Notes: generated by a model not told the origin, from the sequence alone. Numbered from the stretch's first letter, positions 1 through 9,559 are shown. The stretch: 64,000 nucleotides of DNA from Aequorivita echinoideorum (GCF_018476645.1 NZ_JAHCTB010000005.1:124001-188000); one strand, 5' to 3'. Numbers and translations are program-made.

Positions 1-1744
1 AATTTCGGGGTCTGTTAATCCTTCGGTTGTAACCTAAGGTGATGTTTTCGTTTTCCTTTAATTCATACGTTAAATTTACGGTAGGGAATAGCCCAGTGTA
101 TTTTCTGTCAAAATCCAAATCAAAGCCATTGTTTGCGGCAATATCTGCTGCTTCAACTTGCCCTTTCAGTTGTGTATGCTCTAGCCGAAGACCCAATAAA
201 AACGAAAACTTTCCTAGTTTGTTCCCATATTGCGAATAGAATGCATGCACATTTTCATCATATGTGAATATATTTGAAAGACTATCATTTCTTATAAAGT
301 TTCCAGAGACACCGTCTTCCTCAAGCAGGAGATAATCGGTTTCTGTACTTTCAAAATTACCTCTATAACCTGCTTCAAATTGGGCTTCTTCGCCAATTGG
401 CAATATATAATCTGCCTGCGCCAAGTATTCTTTCTGGTTTTCCTTATTCCGAATATCCTCTGCGGGCAACACAACAGTAGCGGGAAAAGTGGTGCGCTCA
501 TCAATAAATGAAAGTTGGGTTTCCCGGTCCCTTGCAAGTTGGAAATCTGCTGTTAACTTTTGGCCATTATCATCTAGATTATTCACATAATTCAATGAAA
601 ATTGATAACTGGTATCATCCTCGCTTTCAGTTTCTGTTCGGGTAATCTGTTCCGCAACGCTACCATTTTGAAAATTTGAGGTGTTATTTGTGGTTACATC
701 CGTATCATCGCCCAGACGTAAAAATGCACTTGCGGTAAGCGAAGACTTTTCGGTCAAGAAATATTCGATGCCCAAGTTTGTATTGAAGCCTTGATCCAAT
801 CGATCATATCTTCGGTCTTCCACGACACGCCCAAATTCTGGCTGGATGGTTGTGGTCTCGCCAGTTTCAGGATTAATTCTATCGTAAGGAAAATAGGTGT
901 TGTCGAAAAATGCATTTCCGGGTGCATCTCTGTAGCGAATTCCCGTGGTATTGAAAATATTAAATTTATCAGTCCGTAAATTGATGTTTGCCGTAGCGGT
1001 GCTGTTTGTGGGAACACCAATACTCGTAGTTATGGAGCCGTTTAACCCCAGCGTTTTTTCTTTCTTCAGAATAATATTTAAAATACCGGCGGTACCTTCC
1101 GCATCATATCTTGCTGATGGAGAAGTGATTACTTCAACACGTTCAATAGCATCCGCCGGAAGTTGCCGAAGCGCATCGGTAGAGCCGAAACCTGCGATGG
1201 CAGAAGGTTTTCCGTTGATGAGAATGCGCACGTTATCATTTCCGCGAAGCGCAATGGCTCCATCCACATCTACCGTTACTGATGGAACATTATTCAAGGC
1301 GTCACTCACGGTAGCCCCACCAACTGTTAAATCCTTGCCTATATTATATACTTTTTTGTCGAGCCTTATCTGAACCTCTGTAGTCTCTGCGCGCACCACT
1401 ACTTCATCCAAGCTTGAGGCATCCAGCGCTAACGTCATTGTGGGCAGCGTGGTGTTTTTTGTAAGATTCTGATTGGTAAGTTGCTTGGTTTTATATGAAA
1501 TAAATTCAAATTGCACAGTATATCGGCCGGGAGCCACATCAATGGAATAATTTCCATCGAGATCTGTGATGCCACCTGTAACGGTTTTTCCCTGCTGATC
1601 TATAAATGAAACTGTTGCATATTCAAGTGGAAAATCAGTTCCCTGTTCAATAATTTTTCCTTTTACAGTAATCTCTCTATCAGATTGTTGGGCAGAAATT
1701 AGGGAAGATACAAGTAGGCATAGGGCCAATAAATAATACTTCAT
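1..1744 (-). CDS. TonB-dependent receptor, outer membrane beta-barrel family (partial, C-terminus outside window)
   Basis: Outer-membrane receptor, probably for import of a siderophore, peptide or glycan; substrate unknown. Starting at ATG 1744, the reading frame stays open to the window edge (about 581 residues). It begins with a signal peptide (MKYYLLALCLLVSSLISAQ), followed by a carboxypeptidase-regulatory-like domain (about residues 24-105: GKIIEQGTDFPLEYATV, YTVQFEFISYKT). A plug domain comes next (KVYNIGKDL, GGATVSDALNNVPSV, IERVEVITSPSARYDAEGTA), then the first half of a barrel. The plug motifs fit the OMP_b-brl_3 group rather than SusC, and no SusD partner is visible. The last barrel strands lie outside the window. 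Confidence 0.9.
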   Translation of the reverse strand, partial: MKYYLLALCLLVSSLISAQQSDREITVKGKIIEQGTDFPLEYATVSFIDQQGKTVTGGITDLDGNYSIDVAPGRYTVQFEFISYKTKQLTNQNLTKNTTLPTMTLALDASSLDEVVVRAETTEVQIRLDKKVYNIGKDLTVGGATVSDALNNVPSVTVDVDGAIALRGNDNVRILINGKPSAIAGFGSTDALRQLPADAIERVEVITSPSARYDAEGTAGILNIILKKEKTLGLNGSITTSIGVPTNSTATANINLRTDKFNIFNTTGIRYRDAPGNAFFDNTYFPYDRINPETGETTTIQPEFGRVVEDRRYDRLDQGFNTNLGIEYFLTEKSSLTASAFLRLGDDTDVTTNNTSNFQNGSVAEQITRTETESEDDTSYQFSLNYVNNLDDNGQKLTADFQLARDRETQLSFIDERTTFPATVVLPAEDIRNKENQKEYLAQADYILPIGEEAQFEAGYRGNFESTETDYLLLEEDGVSGNFIRNDSLSNIFTYDENVHAFYSQYGNKLGKFSFLLGLRLEHTQLKGQVEAADIAANNGFDLDFDRKYTGLFPTVNLTYELKENENITLGYNRRINRPRN

Positions 1745-1829
1745 AGTAGTTTTTAGCAAATTTGACACACGAAAATAGCCTTGGTTTAACGGGCTTCTGC
1801 TAATTTTCTGTTAAATAAAAAAGGTTGAA

Positions 1830-2171
1830 TTATAAAATATCAAGCACCTTCTCGGGCGGCCTGCCGATTACGGCTTTGGTACCTTTTACCGCAATCGGGC
1901 GCTCCATCATTCTAGGGTGTTCAATCATTGCATCTATGATTTGCGAATCACTTAAATTTTGGCCCGAGTAGTTTACCTTCCAATCTTTTTCCTGCGTGCG
2001 AACCAGATTAATGGGTTCAATACCCAAAAGTTCTATTATTTGCTTTAGTTCAGCGTGTGTTAGGGGTTTTTGAAGATATTTTACAATTTCTATTGTTTCA
2101 CCCTTTTCTTCCAGTAGTTTTAGGGCTTCGCGGGATTTACTGCAGCGTGAATTGTGGTAGAAAGTTATCAA
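1830..2171 (-). CDS. arsC: ArsC/Spx-family arsenate reductase-like protein
   Basis: Thioredoxin-fold reductase of the glutaredoxin-dependent ArsC family, 113 residues (normal length). The N-terminal YHNSRCSKSR carries the single active cysteine (Cys10), and the conserved arginines appear in ERPIAV (about 91) and GRPPE (about 104). The start codon is TTG at 2171: an in-frame TAA lies two codons upstream, and the family's N-terminus begins right here. No arsenic regulator or efflux pump is adjacent, so it could be the YffB-like branch with another thiol substrate. The next gene to the right, on the same strand, is 17 bp away. Confidence 0.85.
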   Translation of the reverse strand: MITFYHNSRCSKSREALKLLEEKGETIEIVKYLQKPLTHAELKQIIELLGIEPINLVRTQEKDWKVNYSGQNLSDSQIIDAMIEHPRMMERPIAVKGTKAVIGRPPEKVLDIL

Positions 2172-2188
2172 TTCTTATTATTTTAAAT

Positions 2189-2668
2189 TTATAAATACGG
2201 AAGCAATTCCAGTTCTTTGTTGAAATCGTATTGCAAATCTTCGTGGACCGTTGGTATTTTTTTTTTTATAAAATCCAATTGCCTGTTGTAAAGATTTTTG
2301 AGCAACTGATTTCGTTTTATAGATGGGCGAAACGCTTCAAGCTTTTCACAAAAATAAAGCAATAACTCAATTTCGGTTTCTTTTTTTGTTGAATAGCGAA
2401 TGTATTTTTTCACCTCCCGAAGTATTTTGCGCACGCTTTTCTTCACATAAAAAAACGATTTGGAATTTATGGCTGAAAACTGTTCGTCCATCAGTTTTTT
2501 TATGGAAAGCACATAACCTTCCTCATTTTCGACTTCAAAAAGAAGATACGTCAATAACTCTTTATTTTCCTTCTTAAATTTTGAAAGTCGAAGGCAAAGC
2601 TCCAGCAACTCCTGTGTTGAACGATGATTTAGTTCGGTTTTTATTTCTTTAACGGAAGCGGCTTTCAT
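2189..2668 (-). CDS. Hypothetical helical protein, 159 aa
   Basis: Not recognised. It is a soluble, lysine- and glutamate-rich, apparently all-helical protein of 159 residues with no signal peptide or membrane segment. The start at 2668 gives MKAASVKEIKTELNHRSTQE, with repeated LLELCLRLSKFKKENKELL-like amphipathic helices. It lies between prfB (30 bp upstream) and the ArsC-like gene (17 bp downstream) on the same strand, so the three may be co-transcribed. Nothing in the sequence shows what it does. Confidence 0.7.
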   Translation of the reverse strand: MKAASVKEIKTELNHRSTQELLELCLRLSKFKKENKELLTYLLFEVENEEGYVLSIKKLMDEQFSAINSKSFFYVKKSVRKILREVKKYIRYSTKKETEIELLLYFCEKLEAFRPSIKRNQLLKNLYNRQLDFIKKKIPTVHEDLQYDFNKELELLPYL

Positions 2669-2698
2669 TGATAATTTTCAAAAATTAGGATGAGCAAT

Positions 2699-3806
2699 TT
2701 ACAATTCATCACTCTTTTCCTTCTGTCCGGTCATCATTAAATAGGCTTTTAGAAAGCCATCAATTTGGCCATCCAGCATCGCGTCCGTATTTCCTGTTTC
2801 GTGTCCGGTGCGAACATCCTTTACAAGTTTGTACGGATGTAGCACATAATTACGTATTTGCGAACCCCATTCAATAGCAAGTTTGCTGTCCTCAATTTCA
2901 GCGCGTTGCGCCAACTGTTTTCTTAATTCAATTTCATATAGCTGTGATTTCAACATCTGCATCGCTTTTTCACGATTGTCCAGTTGGCTTCGGGTTTCGC
3001 TATTATGGATTACAATTCCGGTAGGGTGGTGGGTCAATATCGCCTTTGTTTCAACTTTATTCACGTTCTGTCCCCCGGCACCGCTGCTTCGGGCAAAATC
3101 CCAAGAAATATCTGCGGGATTAATTTCAATCTCTATAGTGTCGTCCACGAGCGGATACACGTAAACGCTGGCAAAACTGGTGTGCCGCTTTGCGTTGCTA
3201 TCAAATGGAGAAATACGCACGAGACGATGCACGCCGTTTTCGCTTTTTAACCAGCCAAAAGCGTATTCGCCCTCAATTTCCAGCGTCACAGTTTTAACGC
3301 CGGCAACGTCACCGGGTTGAAAGTTGAGCTCCTTCACCTTAAAACCATTTTTTTCGGCCCACATTAAGTACATTCGCATCAGCATTTGCGCCCAATCGCA
3401 ACTCTCAGTTCCACCGGCTCCCGCAGTAATCTGTAGGACGGCACTCATATCATCACCTTCCTCGCCCAGCATGTTTCGAAACTCCAATGCTTCCACAGCA
3501 GTTTCCGCTTTTTCAAAAGCGGCTTCCACTTGCTCGGGAGTGCCTTCACCCTCTTTGTAAAAGTCAAGCAGGATTTCAGCCTCTTCAGTATAGTTTTCAG
3601 AATTTTCGAAATCGGTTACCCACTTTTTTTTGGTACGAAGTTCTTTCATAAAAACTTCGGCTTCGCGCGGGTTATTCCAGAAATTGGGATCAAATGTTTT
3701 TTCCTCTTCGTTTGTTATTTCAACACGCTTTGCAGCAATGTCAAAGATATTGCCTCAAGGCCGCAACCCGGCTTTTAAGGTCTTTAATTTGGTCTGTTGT
3801 GGTCAT
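2699..3806 (-). CDS. prfB: Peptide chain release factor 2 with programmed +1 frameshift
   Basis: Release factor 2 ends translation at UGA and UAA. Translation starts at ATG 3806 and reads 21 codons (MTTTDQIKDLKSRVAALRQYL) to an in-frame TGA at 3743-3741. A +1 slip on CTT-T-GAC resumes in the frame that runs to 2699, giving about 368 residues (E. coli 365). The codon-recognition motif SPF falls at about 199-201 and the catalytic GGQ at about 244-246. The slip site is the classical autoregulatory CTTTGAC, so scarce RF2 favours the shift. The AGGGGG stimulator found in E. coli is absent (AGGCAA here). An inverted repeat, TCCGCA-2-TGCGGA, lies just upstream of the start. Confidence 0.96.
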
Positions 3807-3814
3807 AATTTATA

Positions 3815-3828
3815 TCCGCAAATGCGGA
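3815..3828. promoter_or_regulatory. Short inverted repeat in the prfB leader
   Basis: TCCGCA, two bases, then TGCGGA, centred 16 bp upstream of the prfB start. The flanks extend the symmetry imperfectly (ATATCCGCA against TGCGGAAAT). It could be an operator half-site pair or a small hairpin in the leader. No known regulator is recognised. Confidence 0.35.
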
Positions 3829-3979
3829 AATTTTAAAATTTGAAGCTGGTTAAAAATTGAACGCCTTGCTTCAAAATGGGTTTAGGCGCAAAAATACCAT
3901 TAACTTCGTGAGAAGAATGCATTTTTCGTTTAATTTTAACCCTTCCCGATTTTAGAAACCAATCAAAATCTTTTTTTTT

Positions 3980-4609
3980 ATGAAAAAAACATTTCTTCTC
4001 TTATTGATGCTCTATTCGTTTTTTGCCATTTCGCAAAACGATGAAGCCTATGTGGATGAACAAATCGCACAGCGTGTGGCCCAGTTTAAAATGGGCAATA
4101 TTTCAGATTACATCATTAGAAAGGATTTTTGTGAAGGCAATATCCAAATGTTCAAAATGCCTGATGGGAAAATGTGTTCTTCCGCGTCCACGTATTATTC
4201 GGTTTATGTTTTTTGGAAAGAAAATGAAAAACTTCAAGTTGAAAAAATTGATAATTGTGGCAGTTTTGAAGTTTTATCCGTTTCAGACACAAAATTTTTT
4301 GACAAGGCACTTGAAATGAAAAGCAAACTTGAAAATGAAGAAGTTAAACCGTATAAACCCAAAAATCAGGAAGCGAAGCCTACAGGAAACATGCAGGTTC
4401 AGGATTGCCGGAAAGAATTTAAATTCCATTTAGGAAATAGCGATTTTGAAAAATCTTTCAAGGAATATGATCTTGGCAATAATTCAACGTATGAAAATGT
4501 AAATTCAGAGTATAACAATGCGCTACCGCTTGTGAAACTTGATCGAAATATTTCGGAAATTATAGAAACATTGGAAAGTGAAGGGAAATTTTTCAGAAAT
4601 AAAAAATAG
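3980..4609 (+). CDS. Secreted hypothetical protein, 209 aa
   Basis: Not recognised. A signal peptide (MKKTFLLLLMLYSFFAISQ) is followed by a mature acidic/lysine-rich domain with four cysteines (CEGN, MCSSAS, DNCGSF, QDCRKEF) that could pair in the periplasm. Residues about 118-135 are a charged linker (NEEVKPYKPKNQEAKP). The stop is 3 bp before the threonine aldolase start, so the two are probably co-transcribed. The divergent neighbour is prfB. Confidence 0.7.
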   Translation: MKKTFLLLLMLYSFFAISQNDEAYVDEQIAQRVAQFKMGNISDYIIRKDFCEGNIQMFKMPDGKMCSSASTYYSVYVFWKENEKLQVEKIDNCGSFEVLSVSDTKFFDKALEMKSKLENEEVKPYKPKNQEAKPTGNMQVQDCRKEFKFHLGNSDFEKSFKEYDLGNNSTYENVNSEYNNALPLVKLDRNISEIIETLESEGKFFRNKK

Positions 4610-4612
4610 AAA

Positions 4613-5635
4613 ATGAAAATTGATTTAAGAAGCGATACCGTAACCCGCCCAAGCGAAGAAATGATGCGAGCCATTATAAACGCCGAAGTGGGTGACGATG
4701 TTTATAAAGAAGATCCAACCGCAAATAGACTGGAAGCACGGGTCGCGGAATTTTTTGGGATGGATTCCGCATTGTTTTTCCCTACGGGAAGTATGGCAAA
4801 CCAAGCCGCAATAAAAATGCATACCCAGCCCGGAGAGCAATTGATTGCCGATAAATGGGCGCACGTCTACAATTATGAAGGCGGCGGCGTTTCCTTTAAT
4901 AGTGGGGTTTCCTGCAAGTTGGTTGACGGCGACCGCGGCATGATTACCGCTGCGCAGGTTGAGGAAAATATTAACCCTCCAGATTTTTACCACAGTCCGC
5001 TTACAACGCTTGTTTGCTTGGAAAACACCACCAATAAAGGGGGCGGAGCATGCTATGATTTTTCAGAAATTGAAAAAATACGAAGCGTTTGTGATGCCCA
5101 CGGACTTGGACTGCATTTGGACGGCGCGAGGTTGATGAATGCACTGGTCGCCAAAAAAGATAGCCCAAAGGATTACGGCCGGGTTTTCGATACTATTTCC
5201 ATCTGCCTAAGCAAAGGCTTGGGAACGCCAATGGGAACAGTTTTGGCGGGAAAAAGTGAAATTATGAAAAAAGCGATGCGCGTGCGGAAGGTATTGGGCG
5301 GTGGAATGCGGCAGATAGGATTTATGGCCGCTGCGGGACTATTTGCTTTGGAAAATAATGTGGAAAGACTAGCAGAAGATCATAAAAGAGCTTCCGAAAT
5401 TGCTGAAGTTTTGGCGCAATTGGAATACGTTAAAAAAGTAGAGCCAACGGAAACAAATATTGTTATTTTCTATTTGGCTGTTGGAATTTCAGATGAAAAA
5501 TTTATGGAAGATCTAGCCCAAAAAAATATCCGTATCAGTAATATGGGGCAGGGAAAACTGCGCATCGTCACACATCTTGATTATACCCAAGAAATGCACG
5601 AGAGATTTTTGGAAGTTCTGAAAAACTATAATTAG
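4613..5635 (+). CDS. ltaE: Low-specificity L-threonine aldolase
   Basis: PLP enzyme that cleaves L-threonine or L-allo-threonine to glycine and acetaldehyde in the cytoplasm. It has 340 residues, the usual length. Family marks seen: the N-terminal IDLRSDTVTRPSEEMMRAI, the phosphate-binding FFPTGSMANQAA (about 56-66), LHLDGARL with the cofactor Asp170, and the PLP lysine in SICLSKGLGTPMGT (Lys201). It follows the secreted 209-residue gene by 3 bp. It ends facing the YbaB-like gene across a possible hairpin. Confidence 0.92.
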   Translation: MKIDLRSDTVTRPSEEMMRAIINAEVGDDVYKEDPTANRLEARVAEFFGMDSALFFPTGSMANQAAIKMHTQPGEQLIADKWAHVYNYEGGGVSFNSGVSCKLVDGDRGMITAAQVEENINPPDFYHSPLTTLVCLENTTNKGGGACYDFSEIEKIRSVCDAHGLGLHLDGARLMNALVAKKDSPKDYGRVFDTISICLSKGLGTPMGTVLAGKSEIMKKAMRVRKVLGGGMRQIGFMAAAGLFALENNVERLAEDHKRASEIAEVLAQLEYVKKVEPTETNIVIFYLAVGISDEKFMEDLAQKNIRISNMGQGKLRIVTHLDYTQEMHERFLEVLKNYN

Positions 5636-5646
5636 ATTTTAAAAGC

Positions 5647-5688
5647 ACGAATCCACGAAAATTTGTATCAAATTATCCGTGAATTCGT
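5647..5688. terminator. Imperfect inverted repeat between convergent genes
   Basis: ACGAAT-c-CACG pairs with CGTG-a-ATTCGT across a 20-base loop, between the convergent ltaE and YbaB-like genes. The flanking A and T runs would suit a weak bidirectional terminator. It may instead be a dispersed intergenic repeat. Confidence 0.4.
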
Positions 5689-5706
5689 ATTTAAATTTTC
5701 AGAAAA

Positions 5707-6030
5707 TTATTTGAACATATCCAAACCGGGAATGTCGGGCATTCCATCCTTTGCGACTGCGGCTACTTCGGTTTCGTGGACATTTGTTGCTTTTTCAATA
5801 GCTTTGTTCAGTGTTAAAATAAGATAATCTTCCAGTTGCTCTTTATCTTCAAGCAAACTATCATCAATTTCAATTGTCTTTATTTTTCTATTGGCCGTGA
5901 GCGTAATTTTCAAGAGCCCATCGTTGCTGGCTTCGTCAATCAGGACGGTATCCATTCTTTTTTTAGTGGCTTCAACTTTTTGCTGGGTTTCTTTTAGTTT
6001 ACCCATCATTCCCATTAAATCTCCAAACAT
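5707..6030 (-). CDS. YbaB/EbfC-family nucleoid-associated protein
   Basis: Small DNA-binding protein of the YbaB/EbfC family, 107 residues (typical). It starts [21 protein letters not shown], has the central beta segment [19 protein letters not shown], and a C-terminal helix ([17 protein letters not shown]). Members dimerise through long helices and coat DNA. In many bacteria the gene follows dnaX and recR, but here it stands alone between ltaE and the oligopeptidase. Confidence 0.88.
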   Translation of the reverse strand: MFGDLMGMMGKLKETQQKVEATKKRMDTVLIDEASNDGLLKITLTANRKIKTIEIDDSLLEDKEQLEDYLILTLNKAIEKATNVHETEVAAVAKDGMPDIPGLDMFK

Positions 6031-6166
6031 ATTTTTTCGTTTTAGTTTGGTGCAAATTTACTAATTTGCACGGCTACTAATCAAGCTATCGGATTCAATC
6101 TTGGCAATATTTTGAATAAATAATCATTATGCTTTTTGATCCGTGAATCATTATAACATTCTATAG

Positions 6167-8302
6167 ATGAAAAATTACACCTTGTTTTCAATTGCTTCCC
6201 TTATTTTTGCCGTATCAATACAAGCCCAGGAAATTTCAAAAACTACTATGAAAATCACGCCACCCAAAGCAAAAAAACTTTTGAAAAACCTTGAAAAGCA
6301 TGGTGATATGCGTGCCGATAATTATTATTGGCTGAACAACCCAGAAGATAGCGAGGTTATTGATTATTTGAATGCGGAAAATGCGTATTACGAGCAAATG
6401 ACGGCGGACACGAAGCAATTTAAGCAAGATCTATTTGAAGAAATGAAGGCGCGGATAAAGGAGGATGATGAATCTGTTCCCTATAAACTGAACGGATATT
6501 ACTACATAACGCGATACGAAACCGGAAAGGATTACCCAATTTACACTCGAAAAAAAGGCTCGCTTTCAGCAAAGGAAGAAATTCTATTTGATGTGAATGA
6601 AATGGCAAAGGGGCATTCATACTATAATCTAACGGGGCTCAATGTTTCCGAGGATAATAATTTGGTTTCTTTTGGTGTGGATACCTTGAGCCGAAGAAAA
6701 TATGATATATATATTAAAAACCTAAAAACAGGTGAAATTTATGCCGAAAGAATCCCGTTGACAACGGGCAGCGCAACCTGGGGAAGCGATAACAAAACAC
6801 TTTTTTACACGCGAAAAGATGAAAAGACGCTGCGCGCAGATCGTATTTATCGCCACACGCTAGGCACGGACCCAATAACCGATGAGCTTGTTTACACTGA
6901 AAAGGATGAAACTTTTGGCACATACGTTTACAAAACGAAGTCAAAAAAATACATCGTAATCGGTTCTTACAGTACGCTCACTTCTGAGTATCGAATTTTA
7001 AATGCCGATACCCCTTTGAAGGAATTCAAAGTTTTCCAGCCGCGGGAACGTGGTCTGGAATATAGTATCTCGCACTATGGTGACAATTGGTATGTGCTTA
7101 CCAATAAGGATAAAGCCCTCAATTTCAAATTGATGAAAACTTCAGAAGAAAAAACCTTGAAGGAAAATTGGGTAGATATGATTCCGCACCGCACCGATGT
7201 GCTTTTGGAAGATATTGACATTTTCAAGGATTATTTGGTCATAAGCGAGCGCAGGAATGGCCTTACGCAAATACGAATAAAAAAATGGAAGGGCAATGTT
7301 GACTACTACCTTCCTTTTGATAATGAAACTTATACAGCATTCACCACCCAAAATCCTGAATTTGATACCAAAATCCTTCGGTATGGCTACAATTCGCTGA
7401 ATACACCCGCTTCGGTAATTGATTTCAATATGGAAACCAAAGAAAAAACGGTTTTAAAGGAGACTGAAGTATTAGGTGGAAAATTCGATAAAAATAACTA
7501 TGAAACCGAACGTCTTTGGGCAACTGCGGCAGACGGCACCAAAATTCCAATGTCTATAATCTATAAGAAAGGTATCCAAAAAGACGGCAGTAACCCGCTG
7601 CTTATTTATGGATATGGCTCATACGGTTCAACCATTGATCCCTATTTTTCAAGTGTTCGCTTGAGTTTGCTTGATCGCGGATTTATCTTCGCAATTGCCC
7701 ACGTTCGCGGTGGCGAATATTTAGGTAGACAATGGTATGAGGATGGAAAATTATTAAAAAAGAAAAATACGTTTACGGATTTTATAGATGCCTCAAAACA
7801 TTTGATTGCTGAAGGCTACACATCTCCAGAGCATTTATATGCCTCGGGAGGATCTGCGGGCGGGCTGTTGATGGGTGCCATTGCAAATATGGCTCCGGAA
7901 CTGTACAATGGAATTATTGCTTCCGTACCCTTTGTTGATGTGGTAACCACAATGCTGGACGATTCCATACCATTGACTACTGGTGAATATGACGAATGGG
8001 GAAATCCCAATGACCCTGAATATTATAATTATATGAAGAGTTATTCTCCATACGATAATGTGGAAGCAAAAAATTATCCCAATATGCTTGTTACAACAGG
8101 CCTGCACGACAGCCAAGTTCAATATTGGGAACCTGCAAAATGGGTGGCGAAAATGAGGGAATTAAAGACAAATGACAATATGTTGTTGCTTCATACAAAT
8201 ATGGATGCTGGACACGGTGGGGCTTCCGGTAGGTTTGAGGCATTAAAGGAAGTTGCTATGGACTATGCCTTTTTGCTGCATTTAGAAAGAATTAAGAACT
8301 AA
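6167..8302 (+). CDS. ptrB: Oligopeptidase B-like S9 serine peptidase, exported
   Basis: Prolyl-oligopeptidase-family peptidase that cuts short peptides, in oligopeptidase B typically after Arg or Lys. A signal peptide (MKNYTLFSIASLIFAVSIQAQ) suggests a periplasmic location, common in this phylum. It has 711 residues: an N-terminal seven-bladed propeller (DNYYWLNNPEDSEV opening) and a C-terminal alpha/beta hydrolase domain. The catalytic triad is Ser563 in GGSAGG, Asp648 in GLHDSQV and His683 in AGHGGASG. The final residues AFLLHLERIKN match the family end. The gene stands alone. Confidence 0.93.
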   Translation: MKNYTLFSIASLIFAVSIQAQEISKTTMKITPPKAKKLLKNLEKHGDMRADNYYWLNNPEDSEVIDYLNAENAYYEQMTADTKQFKQDLFEEMKARIKEDDESVPYKLNGYYYITRYETGKDYPIYTRKKGSLSAKEEILFDVNEMAKGHSYYNLTGLNVSEDNNLVSFGVDTLSRRKYDIYIKNLKTGEIYAERIPLTTGSATWGSDNKTLFYTRKDEKTLRADRIYRHTLGTDPITDELVYTEKDETFGTYVYKTKSKKYIVIGSYSTLTSEYRILNADTPLKEFKVFQPRERGLEYSISHYGDNWYVLTNKDKALNFKLMKTSEEKTLKENWVDMIPHRTDVLLEDIDIFKDYLVISERRNGLTQIRIKKWKGNVDYYLPFDNETYTAFTTQNPEFDTKILRYGYNSLNTPASVIDFNMETKEKTVLKETEVLGGKFDKNNYETERLWATAADGTKIPMSIIYKKGIQKDGSNPLLIYGYGSYGSTIDPYFSSVRLSLLDRGFIFAIAHVRGGEYLGRQWYEDGKLLKKKNTFTDFIDASKHLIAEGYTSPEHLYASGGSAGGLLMGAIANMAPELYNGIIASVPFVDVVTTMLDDSIPLTTGEYDEWGNPNDPEYYNYMKSYSPYDNVEAKNYPNMLVTTGLHDSQVQYWEPAKWVAKMRELKTNDNMLLLHTNMDAGHGGASGRFEALKEVAMDYAFLLHLERIKN

Positions 8303-8316
8303 TTAAAATATTTCCT

Positions 8317-8324
8317 TACCTTTG
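8317..8324 (+). promoter_or_regulatory. Bacteroidota minus-7 box upstream of the CBS-like gene
   Basis: TACCTTTG matches the TAnnTTTG consensus of the primary Bacteroidota sigma factor, 55 bp before the start at 8379. No clear TTG box is seen about 20 bp upstream, so the call rests on the minus-7 element alone. Confidence 0.45.
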
Positions 8325-8378
8325 TATGGTTTAAAATTTCAGCTTTGCTGAATATTTTTTGTAACGAACTTCCTTTTT

Positions 8379-9416
8379 ATGAAAGATGAAATAAAAGCTC
8401 ATGATAATGTATTGTCGCTTATAGGCAACACACCGTTAATAAAGCTTAACAAGATTACCTCAAAGATGAAAGGTAATTATTTCGCAAAAGTTGAAGCGTT
8501 CAATCCAGGACACTCCACCAAGGACCGCATCGCACTTTACATTATAGAACAGGCTGAAAAAAGAGGTATTCTTAAACCGGGAGATACTATCATTGAAACC
8601 ACTAGTGGCAACACTGGTTTTAGTATTGCTATGGTAAGTATTATAAAAGGGTATGAGTGCATTCTAGCCGTGAGTTCAAAATCTTCAGCAGATAAAATTG
8701 ATATGCTGAAAACAATGGGGGCCAAGGTATATGTCTGTCCAGCCCACGTTAGTGCTGATGATCCACGTTCCTATTACGAAGTGGCAAAAAGGCTTCACAA
8801 TGAAATTAAAGGCTCGGTATACATAAACCAATATTTCAATGAGTTGAACATAGACGCCCATTATCAAACCACAGGCCCTGAAATTTGGGAACAAACGGCG
8901 GGAAAAATCACACATTTGGTTGCTTGCAGTGGAACGGGCGGAACAATTTCCGGTACGGCGAGATTTCTGAAAGAAAAAAATCCGAATATTAAAATTATTG
9001 GTATTGATGCTTATGGCTCGGTACTTCAAAAATATCATCAAACCAAAGAATTTGATGCAAATGAAATCTATCCATACCGAATTGAAGGTTTGGGTAAAAA
9101 CTTGATTCCTACCGCAACAGATTTCAACATTATTGATAAATTCGAAAAAGTGACGGATGAAAGTAGTGCGCACACAGCGCGCGAACTAGCCAAAACCGAA
9201 GGGCTTTTTGTGGGTTACACTAGCGGCGCGGCGATGCAAGGCCTAAAACAACTTGAAGAAGATGGCGAATTTAATGAAACCAGTAACATTGTGGTAATAT
9301 TTCCTGACCACGGTTCTAGGTATATGAGCAAAATATATAACGATAACTGGATGAACCAACAAGGTTTCTTCGATTCTGAAACTGCTGAAATACACAAAAT
9401 TGAATTCATCAAATAG
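8379..9416 (+). CDS. Cystathionine beta-synthase-like / cysteine synthase-family PLP enzyme
   Basis: Fold type II PLP enzyme that performs a beta-replacement on serine or an activated serine. It has 345 residues and no CBS or ACT tail. Visible motifs: [12 protein letters not shown], the PLP lysine in NPGHSTKDR (Lys48), the substrate loop ETTSGNTG (75-80) and the phosphate cup SGTGGT (about 184-189). The C-terminal [18 protein letters not shown] resembles cystathionine beta-synthase more than CysK. It could make cystathionine or cysteine. Its place next to an acyl-CoA:amino-acid acyltransferase-like gene also raises a cysteate-synthase role in sulfonolipid synthesis. A strong terminator follows, so it is its own transcript. 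Confidence 0.85.
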   Translation: MKDEIKAHDNVLSLIGNTPLIKLNKITSKMKGNYFAKVEAFNPGHSTKDRIALYIIEQAEKRGILKPGDTIIETTSGNTGFSIAMVSIIKGYECILAVSSKSSADKIDMLKTMGAKVYVCPAHVSADDPRSYYEVAKRLHNEIKGSVYINQYFNELNIDAHYQTTGPEIWEQTAGKITHLVACSGTGGTISGTARFLKEKNPNIKIIGIDAYGSVLQKYHQTKEFDANEIYPYRIEGLGKNLIPTATDFNIIDKFEKVTDESSAHTARELAKTEGLFVGYTSGAAMQGLKQLEEDGEFNETSNIVVIFPDHGSRYMSKIYNDNWMNQQGFFDSETAEIHKIEFIK

Positions 9417-9447
9417 AAAAAATAATACTATTTAAAATAATTTCAAG

Positions 9448-9478
9448 GACCGATTAATAGATTTAATCGGTCTTTTTG
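9448..9478 (+). terminator. Rho-independent terminator of the CBS-like gene
   Basis: Perfect 10-bp stem (GACCGATTAA / TTAATCGGTC) with a 5-base loop, followed by TTTTTG, 31 bp after the stop codon. Confidence 0.85.
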
Positions 9479-9529
9479 TTTTATGATAAATTCCGTTTGG
9501 AAGCTCTTTCTAAAATCATTTGTTAATTC

Positions 9530-9559
9530 TTGTTATGCTGATTTATTTATTTAATTTTG
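9530..9559 (+). promoter_or_regulatory. Promoter of the acyltransferase-like gene
   Basis: TTG at 9530-9532, a 19-base spacer, then TAATTTTG at 9552-9559, a match to the Bacteroidota TTTG / TAnnTTTG promoter. It covers a possible TTG start at 9557 and so places the real start at ATG 9587, leaving a leader of about 20 bases. Confidence 0.7.

Noticed and set aside
945-1373. 142-codon open frame on the plus strand
   Set aside because: It is the shadow of the TonB-dependent receptor plug domain on the other strand, whose translation matches the family throughout.
3741-3743. In-frame stop in prfB read as a pseudogene
   Set aside because: The TGA is in the classical CTT-TGA-C programmed frameshift context after 21 codons, and the +1 product has full RF2 length and all motifs.
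8685-9173. 162-codon open frame antisense to the CBS-like enzyme
   Set aside because: No family resemblance and it lies fully inside an intact PLP enzyme gene.
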